Notes under the pieces: model-generated | The model's database searches: none | The model's input: the letters and a program-made list of their open reading frames with translations, nothing else | What the model was told of the DNA's origin: nothing | In this document: piece after piece, positions 7,839-17,752 of the stretch | Numbering within the stretch: position 1 is the first letter of the stretch | How the letters are laid out: every line of letters begins with the position of its first letter | Made by a program: the position numbers and the translations under genes | NCBI GenBank assembly: GCA_900465915.1 | Contig: UBKJ01000012.1 | Coordinates: 84,251 to 148,250, forward strand | Source: Hyphomicrobiales bacterium | GTDB taxonomy: Bacteria; Pseudomonadota; Alphaproteobacteria; Rhizobiales; Rhizobiaceae | Length of the DNA: 64,000 nt | Direction: 5' to 3'

Positions 7839-8672
7839 TTACTGCCAGGCGGGGATGGCGGTGCCGTGATAGGCGCGGTCCAGCTCGGCCTTGACGGCGT
7901 CGGTCTGGAACGAGGCCACCAGCTTCTTCACCCAGTCCTTTTCGAGGTCGTCGGTGCGCACGGCGATGAAGTTGTTGTAGGGGTTGTTGTCCTTCGACTC
8001 CCAGCCGATGGCCTCCTCCTTCTTGAGCCCGGCCTTGGCCGCCCAGTCGTTGTTGACCACCGCCGCGTCGAGATCGTCGATGGAGCGGCCGACCACGCCG
8101 GCGTCCAGCTCCTTGATCTCGATCTTCTTCGGATTATCGGTCACGTCGAGCGGCGTGGCCAGCACGCCGGCGTCCGGGTTGAGCTTGATCAGGCCCTTCT
8201 GCTCCAGCACGCGGATGGCGCGGCCCTCGTTGGACGGGTCGTTCGGCACGCCGATCACCGCGCCTTCCTGCAATTCGTCGAGGCTCTTGTGCTTGCGCGA
8301 ATAGACGCCCATCGGCCAGACGGCGGTGTAGCCGGCGACCGAGATCTTGTAGCCGTGCTGCTTGATCTGCTCGTCCAGATAGGGCTTGTGCTGGAAGGAG
8401 TTGGCGTCGATCTCCTTGCGCTCCAACGCCTCGTTGGGCTGGGTGTAGTCGTTGAAATTGACGGTCTGGATGGTGAGGCCGTTCTTCTTGGCCTGCTCGG
8501 CCACGACCTTCCACACGTCCTCGTCCTCGCCGCCCATGATGCCGACCTTGATCGTCTGGTCTTCGGCATGGCCGGGCGCGGCGGCGAAGCCGGCCGTCAT
8601 GGCGGCGGCGGCGAACAGCAGGGCCTTGAGGCCGGCGCGGCGGGTGGCGTGGCGGGAAAGTACGGACGACAT
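7839..8672 (-). CDS. metQ: Methionine-binding periplasmic protein
   Basis: A 277-residue solute-binding protein of the NlpA/MetQ family. An N-terminal signal peptide (RRAGLKALLFAAAAM then AAAPGHA) is cleaved near residue 36. There is no lipobox Cys, so unlike E. coli MetQ it should be a soluble periplasmic protein. The mature part begins TIKVGIMGGEDEDVWKVV and includes the family segment NSFQHKPYLDEQ. The start at 8672 has AAGGA 8 bases upstream. It is transcribed before metNI but separated by a terminator. I looked for a SAM-II-like riboswitch in the leader and found none. Confidence 0.93.
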   Translation of the reverse strand: MSSVLSRHATRRAGLKALLFAAAAMTAGFAAAPGHAEDQTIKVGIMGGEDEDVWKVVAEQAKKNGLTIQTVNFNDYTQPNEALERKEIDANSFQHKPYLDEQIKQHGYKISVAGYTAVWPMGVYSRKHKSLDELQEGAVIGVPNDPSNEGRAIRVLEQKGLIKLNPDAGVLATPLDVTDNPKKIEIKELDAGVVGRSIDDLDAAVVNNDWAAKAGLKKEEAIGWESKDNNPYNNFIAVRTDDLEKDWVKKLVASFQTDAVKAELDRAYHGTAIPAWQ

Positions 8673-8868
8673 GATGGTTTCCTTGTCAAAATGGGATGAG
8701 CGGGCGCAGCGAAAGGAACGATCTTCCGCCCGCGCCGCCTTGTCGCCGATCATTCCCGTTCGCAGGCCAATAAACAAGGAAAATCATTCCTGAAAAGCGC
8801 GGAATGGTAAACCGGAAATCCTGCCCCGCGCGGGGTCGGCGGATGGAGTTTCGCCAGGCTTCGGAGGC

Positions 8869-9309
8869 TCAGGCCGTGTCGCGGTCGATCTCGCGCCGCA
8901 GCACGATCGTCGTGGTCAGGTCCTCCACCGTGTCGTCGGTGGCGATGACGTCGCGCAGGCGGTTGAGGCGGTCGATGGTCGCCGTCTCCACCTCGACCAC
9001 CAGGTCGAGCTGGCCGCTTACCGACGACACCCGGCGCACCTCGGCGTGGCGCGCCAGTTCGTCCACCAGCCCCAGCGCCGGCGTGCGCTTGAGGCTGACC
9101 AGCAGCATGGCGCGGATGAGGTTGGCGTCGACCTCGCCGATATCGGCGCGATAGCCGCGGATGACGCCGCTCTTCTCCAGATTGGCGACGCGCTCGCCGG
9201 TGGCGCTGCGCGACAGGCCGATGCGGCCGGCCAGCGTCTTGGTCGGAATGCGCGCTTCCTTCGAGAGAATCGCCAGGATTTCCCGATCCTTCGCGTCCAG
9301 TTCCCGCAT
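8869..9309 (-). CDS. Lrp/AsnC-family transcriptional regulator
   Basis: A 146-residue regulator. An N-terminal winged helix-turn-helix (LDAKDREILAILSKEARI, then GRIGLSRSATGERVANLE) is followed by a RAM/AsnC ligand-binding domain. The ATG at 9309 has GGGAG 6 bases upstream. It is divergent from the kinase/peptidase/aminotransferase fusion gene across 136 bases that contain a spaced inverted repeat. By position it probably controls that gene in response to an amino acid, which is inference. Confidence 0.9.
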   Translation of the reverse strand: MRELDAKDREILAILSKEARIPTKTLAGRIGLSRSATGERVANLEKSGVIRGYRADIGEVDANLIRAMLLVSLKRTPALGLVDELARHAEVRRVSSVSGQLDLVVEVETATIDRLNRLRDVIATDDTVEDLTTTIVLRREIDRDTA

Positions 9310-9336
9310 GGTTGGCTCCCTTTCTGGCCGCCGGCG

Positions 9337-9380
9337 ATATGCCGGCCGGTTCCGGCGAAGTGTCTGCCGGATCGGCATAT
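9337..9380. promoter_or_regulatory. Inverted repeat in Lrp/fusion divergent promoter
   Basis: ATATGCCG at 9337-9344 is mirrored by CGGCATAT at 9373-9380, with centres about 36 bases apart. It sits between the divergent regulator and its presumed target and is a plausible operator. Confidence 0.4.
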
Positions 9381-9445
9381 TGCCTGATGCCTGAAAAAGC
9401 CGCCCGTGCCAAGGTCCGGCGCGCAATCCAGGAGCGAGTATTTCC

Positions 9446-12400
9446 ATGTCCGACGCCGCCACCGACCTCAACCATCCCGCGCCGCGCTTTTCCTGCGAGG
9501 AGGCGGAGGCGCTGGCCCTGCGCCATTTCGGCGTCGAGGGACAGGCCTCGCCGCTCGACAGCGAGCGCGACCGCAATTTCCGGCTCAGGACCGGCGACGG
9601 CGACTGGATTCTGAAGATCGTCAACGCCAGCGAGCCGCGCGTCGAAAGCGCGTTCCAGACCGCCTTGTTGGAGCATCTCGCCAGGGCCGATCCGAAGCTG
9701 CCCGCGCCGAGGCTCAAGGCCGGGCTCGACGGCGCGGCGCTGGCCTCGGCCACGGATGCGGAAGGCGAGGCCCATGCGCTGCGGCTGGTCGGCTGGCTGC
9801 CTGGCGCGCCGCTGGCCGAAACCACGCGCACGCCGGCGCTTCTGGCCGATCTCGGCCGGGCGCTGGGCGAGCTCGACCATGCGCTGCAGGGCTTCATCCA
9901 TCCGGGCGCGCTGCGCGATCTCGACTGGGACCTGCGCCATGCCGGCCGGGCGCGCGGGCGGCTGCATTTCATCCGCGACGCGGCTGACCGGGCGGTGGCG
10001 GAGCGCTTCCTCGACCGTTTCGAGCGGCTGGTGGCGCCGAAGCTGCCGCTCCTGCGCGCGCAGGTGGTCCACAACGACGCCAATGACTGGAACGTGCTGG
10101 TGGAGGACGGGCGCATCGCCGGGATCATCGATTTCGGCGACGCGGTGCACACGGTGCTGATCGCAGACGTGGCCATCGCCTGCGCCTATTCCATCCTCGA
10201 CATGGACGACCCCATCGGCGCGGCGGCGGCGCTGGCCGCCGGCTTCCACCAGAAATATCCGCTGCGGGCGGGGGAGGTGGACATTCTCTTCGACCTCATC
10301 GCCATGCGGCTCGTCACCAGCGTCACGCTGTCGGCCTCGCGCGCCAGCCGCACCGCCGACAATCCCTATCTCGCCATCAGCGAAGCGCCGGCCTGGAAGC
10401 TGCTGCACCGGCTCGACGCGATGAATCCGCGCTTCGCCACCGCGATCCTGCGCAAGGCCTGCGGCTTCGACGCGGTGGACGGCGCCGGCGCGGTGCGCGG
10501 CTTCATCGCGAAAAACGCCAAGACTTTCGCGCCTATCGTGCGGCCCTCGGCGGCGGTGTTGACCAAGGCGCTCGTGCCCTATGGCGACCCGGCGCATATC
10601 ATGACGGTCGATTCCGCCGCGCGCCGCGCCAGGGAGGCGACCGCCTGGTGGGACGATTTCTCCGCCCGCAACCGCATCCAGTTGGGCATCGGCCCGTGGG
10701 GCGAAAAGCGCACGGTCTATACCGATACGGCCTTCGCATCGCGCTTCGTCGCCGGCGAACGGCGCAACCATCATCTGGGGCTCGACCTGTTCATGCCGGC
10801 GGGAACGCCGGTCTTCACGCCGCTTGACGCGGTGGTGAAAAGCGTCGAGATCGAGACCGCGCCGCTTTCCTATGGCGGGCTGATCGCGCTGGAGCATCGG
10901 CCCGAGGGTTGCCCGCCCTTCGTTACGCTATGGGGCCATATGGCGCATGAGAGCGTCCGCGCGCTCGCGCCGGGGCAGGCGCTGAAGGCCGGCGACCTCG
11001 TCGGCCATATGGGCGACATCCATGAAAACGGCGGCTGGACGCCGCATCTGCATTTCCAGATTTCCACCGACACCGAACTCACCGCCACCGAGATGCTGGG
11101 CGTCGGCGAGGCCGCCTTCCTCGACGTCTGGGCCGACCTGTTCCCGGATGCTTCCGCGCTGGCCGGCGTGCCGGCCGAGACGTTCCACCAGACCGGCCGC
11201 ACCCGCGCCGAGATCGTCAGCGCGCGCAAACAGACGCTGCTGCCGAACCTCTCGATCTCCTATTCCGAGCCGATCAAGTTCGTGCGCGGCGACGGCGTCT
11301 GGCTGATCGACCATCGCGGCCGGGCCTATCTCGACTGCTTCAACAATGTCTGCCATCTCGGCCACGCCCACCCCGACGTGGTGGCGGCCATCGCGAAACA
11401 GGCGGGGCTGCTCAACACCAACACGCGCTACCTGCACGACAATATCGTCGAATATGCCGAGCGGCTGACCGCGATCCTGCCGGAAGGCCTGTCGGTCGCC
11501 TCCTTCGCCTGCTCGGGCAGCGAGGCCAACAGCCTCATGCTGCGCATGGCGCGCAACCATACCGGCAGCAACGACGCGCTGGTGCTGGACTGGTCCTATC
11601 ACGGCACCACGCAGGAGCTGATCGACCTCAGCCCCTATAAATACAAGCGCAAGGGCGGCAAGGGCAGGCCGGACCATGTGTTCCAGGCTGACATCCCAGA
11701 CAGCTACCGCGCCCCAGCGGACTGGCCGCTTGCGGAGCACGGCGCGCGCTTTGCGCAAAGCGTGGCCGAACAGATCGAGGCGATGCGGAAAGAGGGCCGC
11801 AGGCCGGCCTTCTTCCTCGCCGAATCGATCCCCAGCGTGGCGGGGCAGGTGTTCTTCCCCGAGGGCTATCTCAAGCAGGTCTACGCCATGGTGCGCGAGG
11901 CCGGCGGGCTCTGCGTGGCTGACGAGGTGCAGGTCGGCTTCGGCCGCGTCGGCAGCCATTGGTGGGCCTTTGAGACGCAGGACGTGGTTCCCGACATCGT
12001 CACCATGGGCAAGCCGATCGGCAACGGCCATCCCATGTCGGCGGTGGTGACGACGCGCGAGGTCGCCGACAGCTTCAACAACGGCATGGAATATTTCAAC
12101 ACCTTCGGCGGCAACCCGGTGTCCTGCGCGGCCGGCCTCGCCGTGCTCGACGCGATCGAGCGCGACGGGCTGCGGCGGAACGCGCTGGAGGTGGGGAATT
12201 ACCTCGTCGACGGCTTCCGCGCCATGCAGGCGCGTTTCGACATCATCGGCGACGTGCGCGGGCAGGGGCTGTTCCTCGGCGTCGAGCTGGTGCTCGACCG
12301 CAAGACCAAGGAGCCGGCCACCGCGCTGGCCAAGAAGATCTGCGACGGCGCGCGCGAGCGCGGCGTGCTGATGGGCACCGAAGGCCCGTTCGACAACGTG

Positions 12401-12493
12401 CTGAAGATGCGCCCGCCGATGATCTTCAGCCGCGCCAATGCGGACCATCTGCTGGGCGTGCTGGAAGACAGCTTCGTCGCTGCTCTGGCGTAA
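9446..12493 (+). CDS. Fused APH-type kinase / M23 metallopeptidase / class-III PLP enzyme (phospho-lyase-like)
   Basis: A 1015-residue three-domain protein. Residues about 1-350 are an aminoglycoside-phosphotransferase-like kinase, with the catalytic loop HNDANDWN (209-216) and DFGD (229-232). Residues about 430-545 are a LytM/M23 fold with every zinc ligand present: H443xxxD447, H498 and H534-L-H536. Residues about 600-1015 are a class-III aminotransferase fold, with the ADEVQ aspartate at 826 and PLP lysine at 856. The PLP part resembles animal ETNPPL/PHYKPL, phospho-lyases acting on phosphoethanolamine or 5-phosphohydroxylysine, and the kinase part resembles hydroxylysine kinase. A kinase plus phospho-lyase acting in sequence is therefore likely; the peptidase role is unclear. 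It is divergent from an Lrp regulator. Confidence 0.85.
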   Translation: MSDAATDLNHPAPRFSCEEAEALALRHFGVEGQASPLDSERDRNFRLRTGDGDWILKIVNASEPRVESAFQTALLEHLARADPKLPAPRLKAGLDGAALASATDAEGEAHALRLVGWLPGAPLAETTRTPALLADLGRALGELDHALQGFIHPGALRDLDWDLRHAGRARGRLHFIRDAADRAVAERFLDRFERLVAPKLPLLRAQVVHNDANDWNVLVEDGRIAGIIDFGDAVHTVLIADVAIACAYSILDMDDPIGAAAALAAGFHQKYPLRAGEVDILFDLIAMRLVTSVTLSASRASRTADNPYLAISEAPAWKLLHRLDAMNPRFATAILRKACGFDAVDGAGAVRGFIAKNAKTFAPIVRPSAAVLTKALVPYGDPAHIMTVDSAARRAREATAWWDDFSARNRIQLGIGPWGEKRTVYTDTAFASRFVAGERRNHHLGLDLFMPAGTPVFTPLDAVVKSVEIETAPLSYGGLIALEHRPEGCPPFVTLWGHMAHESVRALAPGQALKAGDLVGHMGDIHENGGWTPHLHFQISTDTELTATEMLGVGEAAFLDVWADLFPDASALAGVPAETFHQTGRTRAEIVSARKQTLLPNLSISYSEPIKFVRGDGVWLIDHRGRAYLDCFNNVCHLGHAHPDVVAAIAKQAGLLNTNTRYLHDNIVEYAERLTAILPEGLSVASFACSGSEANSLMLRMARNHTGSNDALVLDWSYHGTTQELIDLSPYKYKRKGGKGRPDHVFQADIPDSYRAPADWPLAEHGARFAQSVAEQIEAMRKEGRRPAFFLAESIPSVAGQVFFPEGYLKQVYAMVREAGGLCVADEVQVGFGRVGSHWWAFETQDVVPDIVTMGKPIGNGHPMSAVVTTREVADSFNNGMEYFNTFGGNPVSCAAGLAVLDAIERDGLRRNALEVGNYLVDGFRAMQARFDIIGDVRGQGLFLGVELVLDRKTKEPATALAKKICDGARERGVLMGTEGPFDNVLKMRPPMIFSRANADHLLGVLEDSFVAALA

Positions 12494-12548
12494 GTGAATG
12501 GTCCCGGCGCGAAGCCGGGGCCTCCGTTCGCCTCCGCCTCCGTTAGCG

Positions 12549-12626
12549 CCTCATCCTGAGCTTGTCGAAGGACGATCTTTCGAGACGGCGTCCTTCGCAG
12601 GCGAAGGCCGCCTCCTCAAGATGAGG
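12549..12626. repeat. Intergenic inverted-repeat element (REP-like)
   Basis: Outer arms CCTCATCCTGAG (12549-12560) and CTCAAGATGAGG (12615-12626) are near-complementary. Inner arms GAAGGACG (12567-12574) and CGTCCTTC (12589-12596) are exactly so. From memory, the CTCATCCTGAGCTTGTCGAAGGA family is widely dispersed in alphaproteobacteria. It lies between the convergent fusion gene and cfa, where it may also act as a terminator. Confidence 0.7.
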
Positions 12627-12684
12627 GGCGGCGCGCGAAGCGTGAGGCGTGAGGCAGGCTGATGCCCGCTAACGCCCGGCCGCT

Positions 12685-13962
12685 CTATTCGCGCCCGAAC
12701 CCCTCATAGATATCCGCGCGCGTCTGCGGCACGGCGGAGAGGCCGCGCTTGCGCTTGGAGGCCAGCGTCTGGTTGATCTGCACCGTACCGCGCTCGAAGG
12801 CGAGCGCGCAGCCGGCGAGATAGAGCACCCAGAGCCGCGCCTTAGGATAGCCGACCTCGGCCACCGCCTTGTCGAAATTGGCCGTCAGCCGCTCGGCCCA
12901 CAGCCGGCAGGTGCGGCCGTAATGCTCGCGCAGGTTCTCGACGTCGTGCACTTCGAAGCCGTGGCCTTCGAGATTCTCCACCGTCATGCCGAGATGGTCC
13001 AGCTCGCCGCCGGGAAAGATATACTTCACCAGCGCCAGATGTTCGGCGCTCTTGCGCCGGAAGGCTTTCTTGTTGCGCTTCATGCGCCGGGTGATGGCGT
13101 GGTGCATGTAAAGCCCGCCGGGGCGGAGCAGGCGGTTGATCGCGCTGAAATAGGCGTCGTAATGGGCCATGCCGACATGCTCGAACATGCCGACCGAGGA
13201 AATCTTGTCGAACTGCCCGTCCAGCTCCGTATAGGACTTGATGTGGATGGTGATCTTGTCCTCCAGTCCCGCCGCCTTGATGCGCTCGCGCGCCAAGGCC
13301 GTCTGCGCCTCCGACAGCGAGACGCCGGTTCCGACGACGCCGTAATGCTTCGCGGCGTGGATCAGCAGCGCCCCCCAGCCGCAGCCGATGTCGAGCAGCC
13401 GCTCGCCCGGCTTCAGCCGCAGCTTGCGGCAGATCAGGTCCAGCTTGTCGCGCTGCGCCCGGTCGAGATCGTTGGCCCAGTCGGTGAAATAGGCGCAGGT
13501 ATAGACCATGCGCTCGTCGAGGAACAATTTGTAGAAATCGTTCGACACGTCGTAATGATGGGTGATCGCCTCCTTGTTGGAGCCGCTGACGAAGGGGGCC
13601 TTGCCGTCGATGCCGGCGGCGGCCTGCGGCTTGCCGGAGAACAGCAGCGCCGGCAGGTCCTTGAGCAGCCGCCATTTCGGCAGCGCCTTGATGCGGTCCT
13701 TCAGGCTGCCGTCGAGCCGCTGCGAGGCCATGTCGAAGATGGTGCCGTTTTTGATATCGACGCGGCCGGAGGTCCAGACGTCGATCAGCGAATCGTAATT
13801 GGGCTTCAGCATGAGCTGGCGCACCACGGTGGGATCGTTGATGACGAGCACCGGCCCGTCGAAGGCCCCGATGCGCGTGCCGTCCCACAATTCTACATTG
13901 AATTGGGGCCGAAGCGTTTCGACAACCGTGCGCAGGATGCGCACCGCCCTGGTTTCCGCCAT
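12685..13962 (-). CDS. cfa: Cyclopropane-fatty-acyl-phospholipid synthase
   Basis: A 425-residue SAM-dependent enzyme that adds a methylene bridge to unsaturated acyl chains of membrane phospholipids. The SAM motif is LLDIGCGWGALL at about residues 189-200. It is preceded by the family segment HYDVSNDFYKLFLDERMVYTCAY (only part given: HYDVSNDFYKLF, MVYTCAYF) and followed by the MFEHVG motif of the active site. The start at 13962 has GAGAG upstream; the ~120 upstream in-frame codons lack coding character. Length fits the family. Confidence 0.93.
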   Translation of the reverse strand: MAETRAVRILRTVVETLRPQFNVELWDGTRIGAFDGPVLVINDPTVVRQLMLKPNYDSLIDVWTSGRVDIKNGTIFDMASQRLDGSLKDRIKALPKWRLLKDLPALLFSGKPQAAAGIDGKAPFVSGSNKEAITHHYDVSNDFYKLFLDERMVYTCAYFTDWANDLDRAQRDKLDLICRKLRLKPGERLLDIGCGWGALLIHAAKHYGVVGTGVSLSEAQTALARERIKAAGLEDKITIHIKSYTELDGQFDKISSVGMFEHVGMAHYDAYFSAINRLLRPGGLYMHHAITRRMKRNKKAFRRKSAEHLALVKYIFPGGELDHLGMTVENLEGHGFEVHDVENLREHYGRTCRLWAERLTANFDKAVAEVGYPKARLWVLYLAGCALAFERGTVQINQTLASKRKRGLSAVPQTRADIYEGFGRE

Positions 13963-14008
13963 CACGTCTCTCACATTCTCTGTCAACCGATAGGCGGTGA
14001 ACCTAGAG

Positions 14009-14025
14009 CATTTCGCGGCGAAATG
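14009..14025. promoter_or_regulatory. Perfect palindrome upstream of cfa
   Basis: CATTTCG at 14009-14015 and CGAAATG at 14019-14025 form 7-bp arms around CGG, in the divergent region between cfa and the alpha/beta hydrolase gene. It could be an operator or a remnant of a rhizobial AGAGCATTTC-type repeat. Confidence 0.35.
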
Positions 14026-14173
14026 GAAATACGGGCGGCGATAAACACAAAGGCTTGAAGCGCCGGGGCGGCGCGCCGCGCCGCCATATTTTCCGCGCCT
14101 CCGGCCGATACCGATTGCCGCCGCCGCGCCCGCGGCGATCGATTCGGCGGGCCGAAAGCGACGACGGGAGACC

Positions 14174-15046
14174 ATGATCAAGCCGAAACGCCTTTTCCCG
14201 ATCGCCCTCGTCGTCCTCCTGATCCTGTGCGGCTGGATATGGAGCCTCGGCGATTCGCTGACCCGCGCCAGCAATTCCGACGTGCCCGCGCCGGCGCCGC
14301 CGGCCCGTTTCGTCCGCATCTACAGCACGGACGGCGTCGTGCTGGCCGGCAGCTATTGGCCCGCGCCGGACCACGCGCCCGCCGTGCTTTTGCTGCACGG
14401 AAACGGAAGCAATCGCGGCGCGATGCGCGAAACCGCGGCGTGGCTCAACGCGCAGGGCTATGCGGTCCTCACCGTCGACCTGCGCGGCCACGGCCAGTCG
14501 ACGCCGGCGCGCAAGAGTTTCGGCCTGCACGAGGCCGACGACGCCAGGGCGGCGCTCGACTGGCTGCGCCGGGCCGATCCCGGCGGCCGGGTCGGCGTGG
14601 TCGGCTTCTCGCTCGGCGGCGCGGCCAGCCTCATCGGCCGGCAGGGGCCGCTGCCCGTCGACGCGCTGGCGCTGGTCGGCGTCTATCCCGATATCCGCCA
14701 TGCGATCTTCGACCGGCTTTCCATCCGCCTCGGGCCGTGGCTGGCCGCGATGGCCGAACCCTTCCTCAGCTTCCAGTCGCTGCCGCGCCTCGGCGTGTGG
14801 CCGTCGTCGCTGTCGCCGCTGCGCGCTTTGGCGCAGGTGCAAGCGCCGGTGATGATCGTCGGCGGCGAGGCGGACGCCGACACGCCGCCCGCCGAGACGC
14901 GGGCGCTCTACGACGCCGTCAAGGGCGAGCGCGAATTGCGCATGCTGGCGGGCGTCGGCCACGGTGAGCTCGGGCGTCTGCCGGATAGCATGCGGAAGGG
15001 CCTCCTGTCCTTCCTCGACCGCAACCTCAAGGCCGGCCCGCCATGA
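14174..15046 (+). CDS. Exported or membrane-anchored alpha/beta hydrolase
   Basis: A 290-residue hydrolase. Residues 8-25 are one hydrophobic segment, a signal anchor or uncleaved signal peptide. The catalytic domain has the oxyanion strand VLLLHGNGSN, the nucleophile elbow GFSLGG with Ser146, and a C-terminal GVGHGEL His. It resembles the dienelactone-hydrolase/S9-S33 groups; substrate unknown. The ATG at 14174 follows GGGAG. It ends in a terminator shared with the convergent ThDP enzyme. Confidence 0.8.
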   Translation: MIKPKRLFPIALVVLLILCGWIWSLGDSLTRASNSDVPAPAPPARFVRIYSTDGVVLAGSYWPAPDHAPAVLLLHGNGSNRGAMRETAAWLNAQGYAVLTVDLRGHGQSTPARKSFGLHEADDARAALDWLRRADPGGRVGVVGFSLGGAASLIGRQGPLPVDALALVGVYPDIRHAIFDRLSIRLGPWLAAMAEPFLSFQSLPRLGVWPSSLSPLRALAQVQAPVMIVGGEADADTPPAETRALYDAVKGERELRMLAGVGHGELGRLPDSMRKGLLSFLDRNLKAGPP

Positions 15047-15076
15047 AAAAGGCCCGGATTTGCATCCGGGCCTTTT
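15047..15076. terminator. Bidirectional terminator
   Basis: Perfect 13-base arms AAAAGGCCCGGAT (15047-15059) and ATCCGGGCCTTTT (15064-15076) lie between convergent genes, with T-runs in both directions. Confidence 0.88.
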
Positions 15077-15078
15077 CC

Positions 15079-16785
15079 TTACTTCTGCTTCGCCAGTCCC
15101 TGCTCGCGCATCTGGCTCAGCGTCATCTTGGGCGACAGCGCTTCCGGGTCGATGCGGATTTCGATCAGGCCCGGCTTGCCGGAGTTCCGGCAGGCTTCGA
15201 AGGCGGGGGCGAAATCGGCGGTCTTCTCCACCATCTCGCCGTGCAGGCCATAGGCGCGGGCGAGCGCTGCGAAATCCGGGTTGGCCAGCGCCGTGCCGGA
15301 GACGCGGCCCGGATAGGTGCGCTCCTGATGCATGCGGATGGTGCCGTACATGCCGTTATTGACCACGATGAAGACGGCGTTCGCGCCATATTGCGCGGCG
15401 GTGGCCAGTTCCTGTCCGTTCATGAGGAAGCAGCCGTCGCCGGCGAAGGCCACGACCGTGCGCTCCGGTGCGGTGAGCTTCGCGGCGACCGCCGCCGGCA
15501 CGCCGTAGCCCATGGAGCCGTTGGTCGGGGCCAACTGGCTACGATAGGCGCGGTACTGATAGAAGCGGTGCGGCCATGCCGAATAATTGCCCGCGCCGTT
15601 GGTGATGATGGCGTCGGCCGGCAGGTTGGCGCGCAGCCATTCCATGATCTCGCCCATCTGCACCGGGCCGGGAATGGTCGGCTTTTCGATATTGGCGCGG
15701 TAGTCGGCGTTGGCGCTTTCCGCCCAGCCTTTCCAGCGGGGGCTGGCGATTGCGCCAAGCTTCGCCGCCGCCCGAGCGAAGGCCGGCATGCTGGCGTTGA
15801 TCGGCACATCGGCGTGATAGACGCGGCCAAGCTCCTCCGCGCCCGGATGGATGTGGATCAGCTTCTGCTTCGGCACGGGAATGGAGACAAGCTCATAGCC
15901 CTGCGTCGTCATTTCGCCGAGCCGCGCGCCGACCACCACGAGGAGATCGCTGTCGCGCACGCGCTGCGCCAGTTTCGGGCTGATCGAGGTGCCCATCTCG
16001 CCGGCATAGAGCGGATGGGTGTTGTCGAACATGTCCTGACAGCGGAACGAGGCCGCCACCGGCAGATGCATGTTTTCGGCGAAAGCCTTGATGTCGCGCA
16101 CGGCCTCGGCGTTCCAGCCGCCGCCGCCGACGATCATCAGCGGGCGCTCGGCCTGTTCGATGAGCCGCGCCATGTCCTGCAACTGCTCCGCGCCCGGATG
16201 CATCTCGACCTTCTTATAGGCCGGCGCGTCGTCCACCGCGGCGAAAGAGGTCAGCATGTCCTCGGGCAGGGCGACCACGACCGGGCCGGGGCGGCCGTTG
16301 ACGGCGCGGTGGAAGGCCTGGCTCACCAGTTCGGGAATGCGCGCGGCGTCGTCGATCTGCACCACCCATTTGGCCATCTGGCCGAACATGCGGCGGTAAT
16401 CGACCTCCTGAAACGCCTCGCGCTCCACCTGGTCGCTCGCCACCTGACCGATGAAAAGCAGCATCGGCGTGGAATCCTGAAACGCCGTGTGCACGCCGAC
16501 AGAAGCGTTGGTCGCGCCCGGTCCGCGCGTGACGAAGCAGATGCCCGGCTTGCCCGTCAGCTTGCCATAGGCGTCGGCCATATAGGCCGCGCCGCCTTCC
16601 TGGCGGCAGACGATCAGGTCGATCTCGTCGGCCACGTCATGGAAGGCGTCGAGCGCCGCCAGATAGCTTTCGCCCGGAACGCAGAAGACGCGGTCCACGC
16701 CATGGATGCGCAGGGCGTCCACCAAAATCTTGCCGCCCATCCGCGTATTCGGCCGCGTGTTCGGTTTGCTGGTCATGTGATGCAT
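15079..16785 (-). CDS. Thiamine-diphosphate enzyme, acetolactate-synthase-like
   Basis: A 568-residue three-domain ThDP enzyme of the acetolactate synthase/benzoylformate decarboxylase superfamily. The N-terminal domain has the activating Glu in CRQEGGAAYMADAYG. The C-terminal domain has the ThDP motif beginning AGDGCF and ending NNG about 27 residues on. No ilvN small subunit is adjacent and the sequence diverges from housekeeping IlvB, so a catabolic decarboxylase or carboligase is equally possible. The ATG at 16785 (MHHM) has AAGG at 7 bases; an ATG 9 bases downstream is the alternative. Confidence 0.82.
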   Translation of the reverse strand: MHHMTSKPNTRPNTRMGGKILVDALRIHGVDRVFCVPGESYLAALDAFHDVADEIDLIVCRQEGGAAYMADAYGKLTGKPGICFVTRGPGATNASVGVHTAFQDSTPMLLFIGQVASDQVEREAFQEVDYRRMFGQMAKWVVQIDDAARIPELVSQAFHRAVNGRPGPVVVALPEDMLTSFAAVDDAPAYKKVEMHPGAEQLQDMARLIEQAERPLMIVGGGGWNAEAVRDIKAFAENMHLPVAASFRCQDMFDNTHPLYAGEMGTSISPKLAQRVRDSDLLVVVGARLGEMTTQGYELVSIPVPKQKLIHIHPGAEELGRVYHADVPINASMPAFARAAAKLGAIASPRWKGWAESANADYRANIEKPTIPGPVQMGEIMEWLRANLPADAIITNGAGNYSAWPHRFYQYRAYRSQLAPTNGSMGYGVPAAVAAKLTAPERTVVAFAGDGCFLMNGQELATAAQYGANAVFIVVNNGMYGTIRMHQERTYPGRVSGTALANPDFAALARAYGLHGEMVEKTADFAPAFEACRNSGKPGLIEIRIDPEALSPKMTLSQMREQGLAKQK

Positions 16786-16914
16786 TTCCTCACCTTGTGG
16801 CACGGGCGATGGCTCGCCTCTTGCCGTCATATCAGCATAGCCGGCAAGCCGAATACAGATTAAACATGATGAGCAAAGCGGATGAACTCATGTCGGGGCG
16901 GTATGGAGGACAAG

Positions 16915-17712
16915 ATGAGCAAGGGAAAAATCCATGTCGGCGTCGGCGGCTGGGCCTACGAGGCCTGGGACGCGACCTTCTATCCCGAAAAACTGGCCAA
17001 GAAGCGCCAGCTCGAATACGCCGCGTCGAAGCTGACTTCCATCGAGATCAACTCGACCTATTACGGCCCGCAGAAGCCGCAGACCTTCGCCCGCTGGCGC
17101 GACGAGACGCCGGACGGCTTTATCTTTTCGCTGAAGGCGCCGCGCTTTTCCACCAATCGCCGCGTGCTGGCGGAGGCGGGCGACAGCATCGAGAAATTCC
17201 TCACCGGCGGCGTGACCGAGCTGAAGGAGAAGCTCGGCGTCGTCAACTGGCAGTTCATGGGCACGAAGAAATTCGACCCGGACGATTTCGCCGCCTTCCT
17301 GAAGCTGCTGCCGAAGCGGGTCGACGGGCGCGATCTGCGCCACGCGGTCGAGGTGCGGCACGAGAGTTTCGGCTCGCCGGATTTCATCGCTTTGCTGCGC
17401 GAGCATCAGGTGGCGGTGGTGACGGCGGCGGACGGCAAGTTTCCGCAATTCGCCGATCTCACCGCGCCCTTCGCCTATCTGCGCATCATGGGGACCGAGG
17501 AAAGCGAGCCGCTCGGCTATGGCGCGGCGGCGCTCGACGCATGGGCGGCGCGGCTCGAAGCCATCGCCGAGGGGCACCGCCCGGAGGGGCTGAAATTCGT
17601 CACGCCGCCGCTGCCCGACAACACGGTGCGCGACGTGTTCTGTTATGTCATCAGCGGCTATAAGGCGCATAATCCCGCCGCCGCCATGGCCTTGATCGAG
17701 CGGCTGAAATAG
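16915..17712 (+). CDS. DUF72 family protein (YecE-like)
   Basis: A 265-residue TIM-barrel-like protein of the DUF72/YecE family. The family opening [17 protein letters not shown], the [12 protein letters not shown] strand and the EVRHESF segment are all present. No enzymatic role has been established for the family as far as I know. GGAGG lies 6 bases before the ATG at 16915, which decides against two slightly longer starts. The D-aminopeptidase gene follows 40 bases later on the same strand, so they may be co-transcribed. Confidence 0.88.
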   Translation: MSKGKIHVGVGGWAYEAWDATFYPEKLAKKRQLEYAASKLTSIEINSTYYGPQKPQTFARWRDETPDGFIFSLKAPRFSTNRRVLAEAGDSIEKFLTGGVTELKEKLGVVNWQFMGTKKFDPDDFAAFLKLLPKRVDGRDLRHAVEVRHESFGSPDFIALLREHQVAVVTAADGKFPQFADLTAPFAYLRIMGTEESEPLGYGAAALDAWAARLEAIAEGHRPEGLKFVTPPLPDNTVRDVFCYVISGYKAHNPAAAMALIERLK

Positions 17713-17752
17713 GGCCTTGTGGCGGCCTTGCAACCTCTCGCGAGTCGCCGCC

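Noticed and set aside
8673..8868. Possible SAM-II or other SAM riboswitch ahead of metQ
   Set aside because: I looked for the conserved pseudoknot segments on the minus strand and found none.
8750..10897. A 715-codon minus-strand open frame over the Lrp and kinase-fusion region
   Set aside because: It runs through the divergent promoter and opposite the kinase domain, and its composition is that of a shadow frame.
15079..16785. Naming the ThDP enzyme ilvB
   Set aside because: No regulatory subunit is adjacent and the sequence is not clearly the biosynthetic form, so only the superfamily is claimed.
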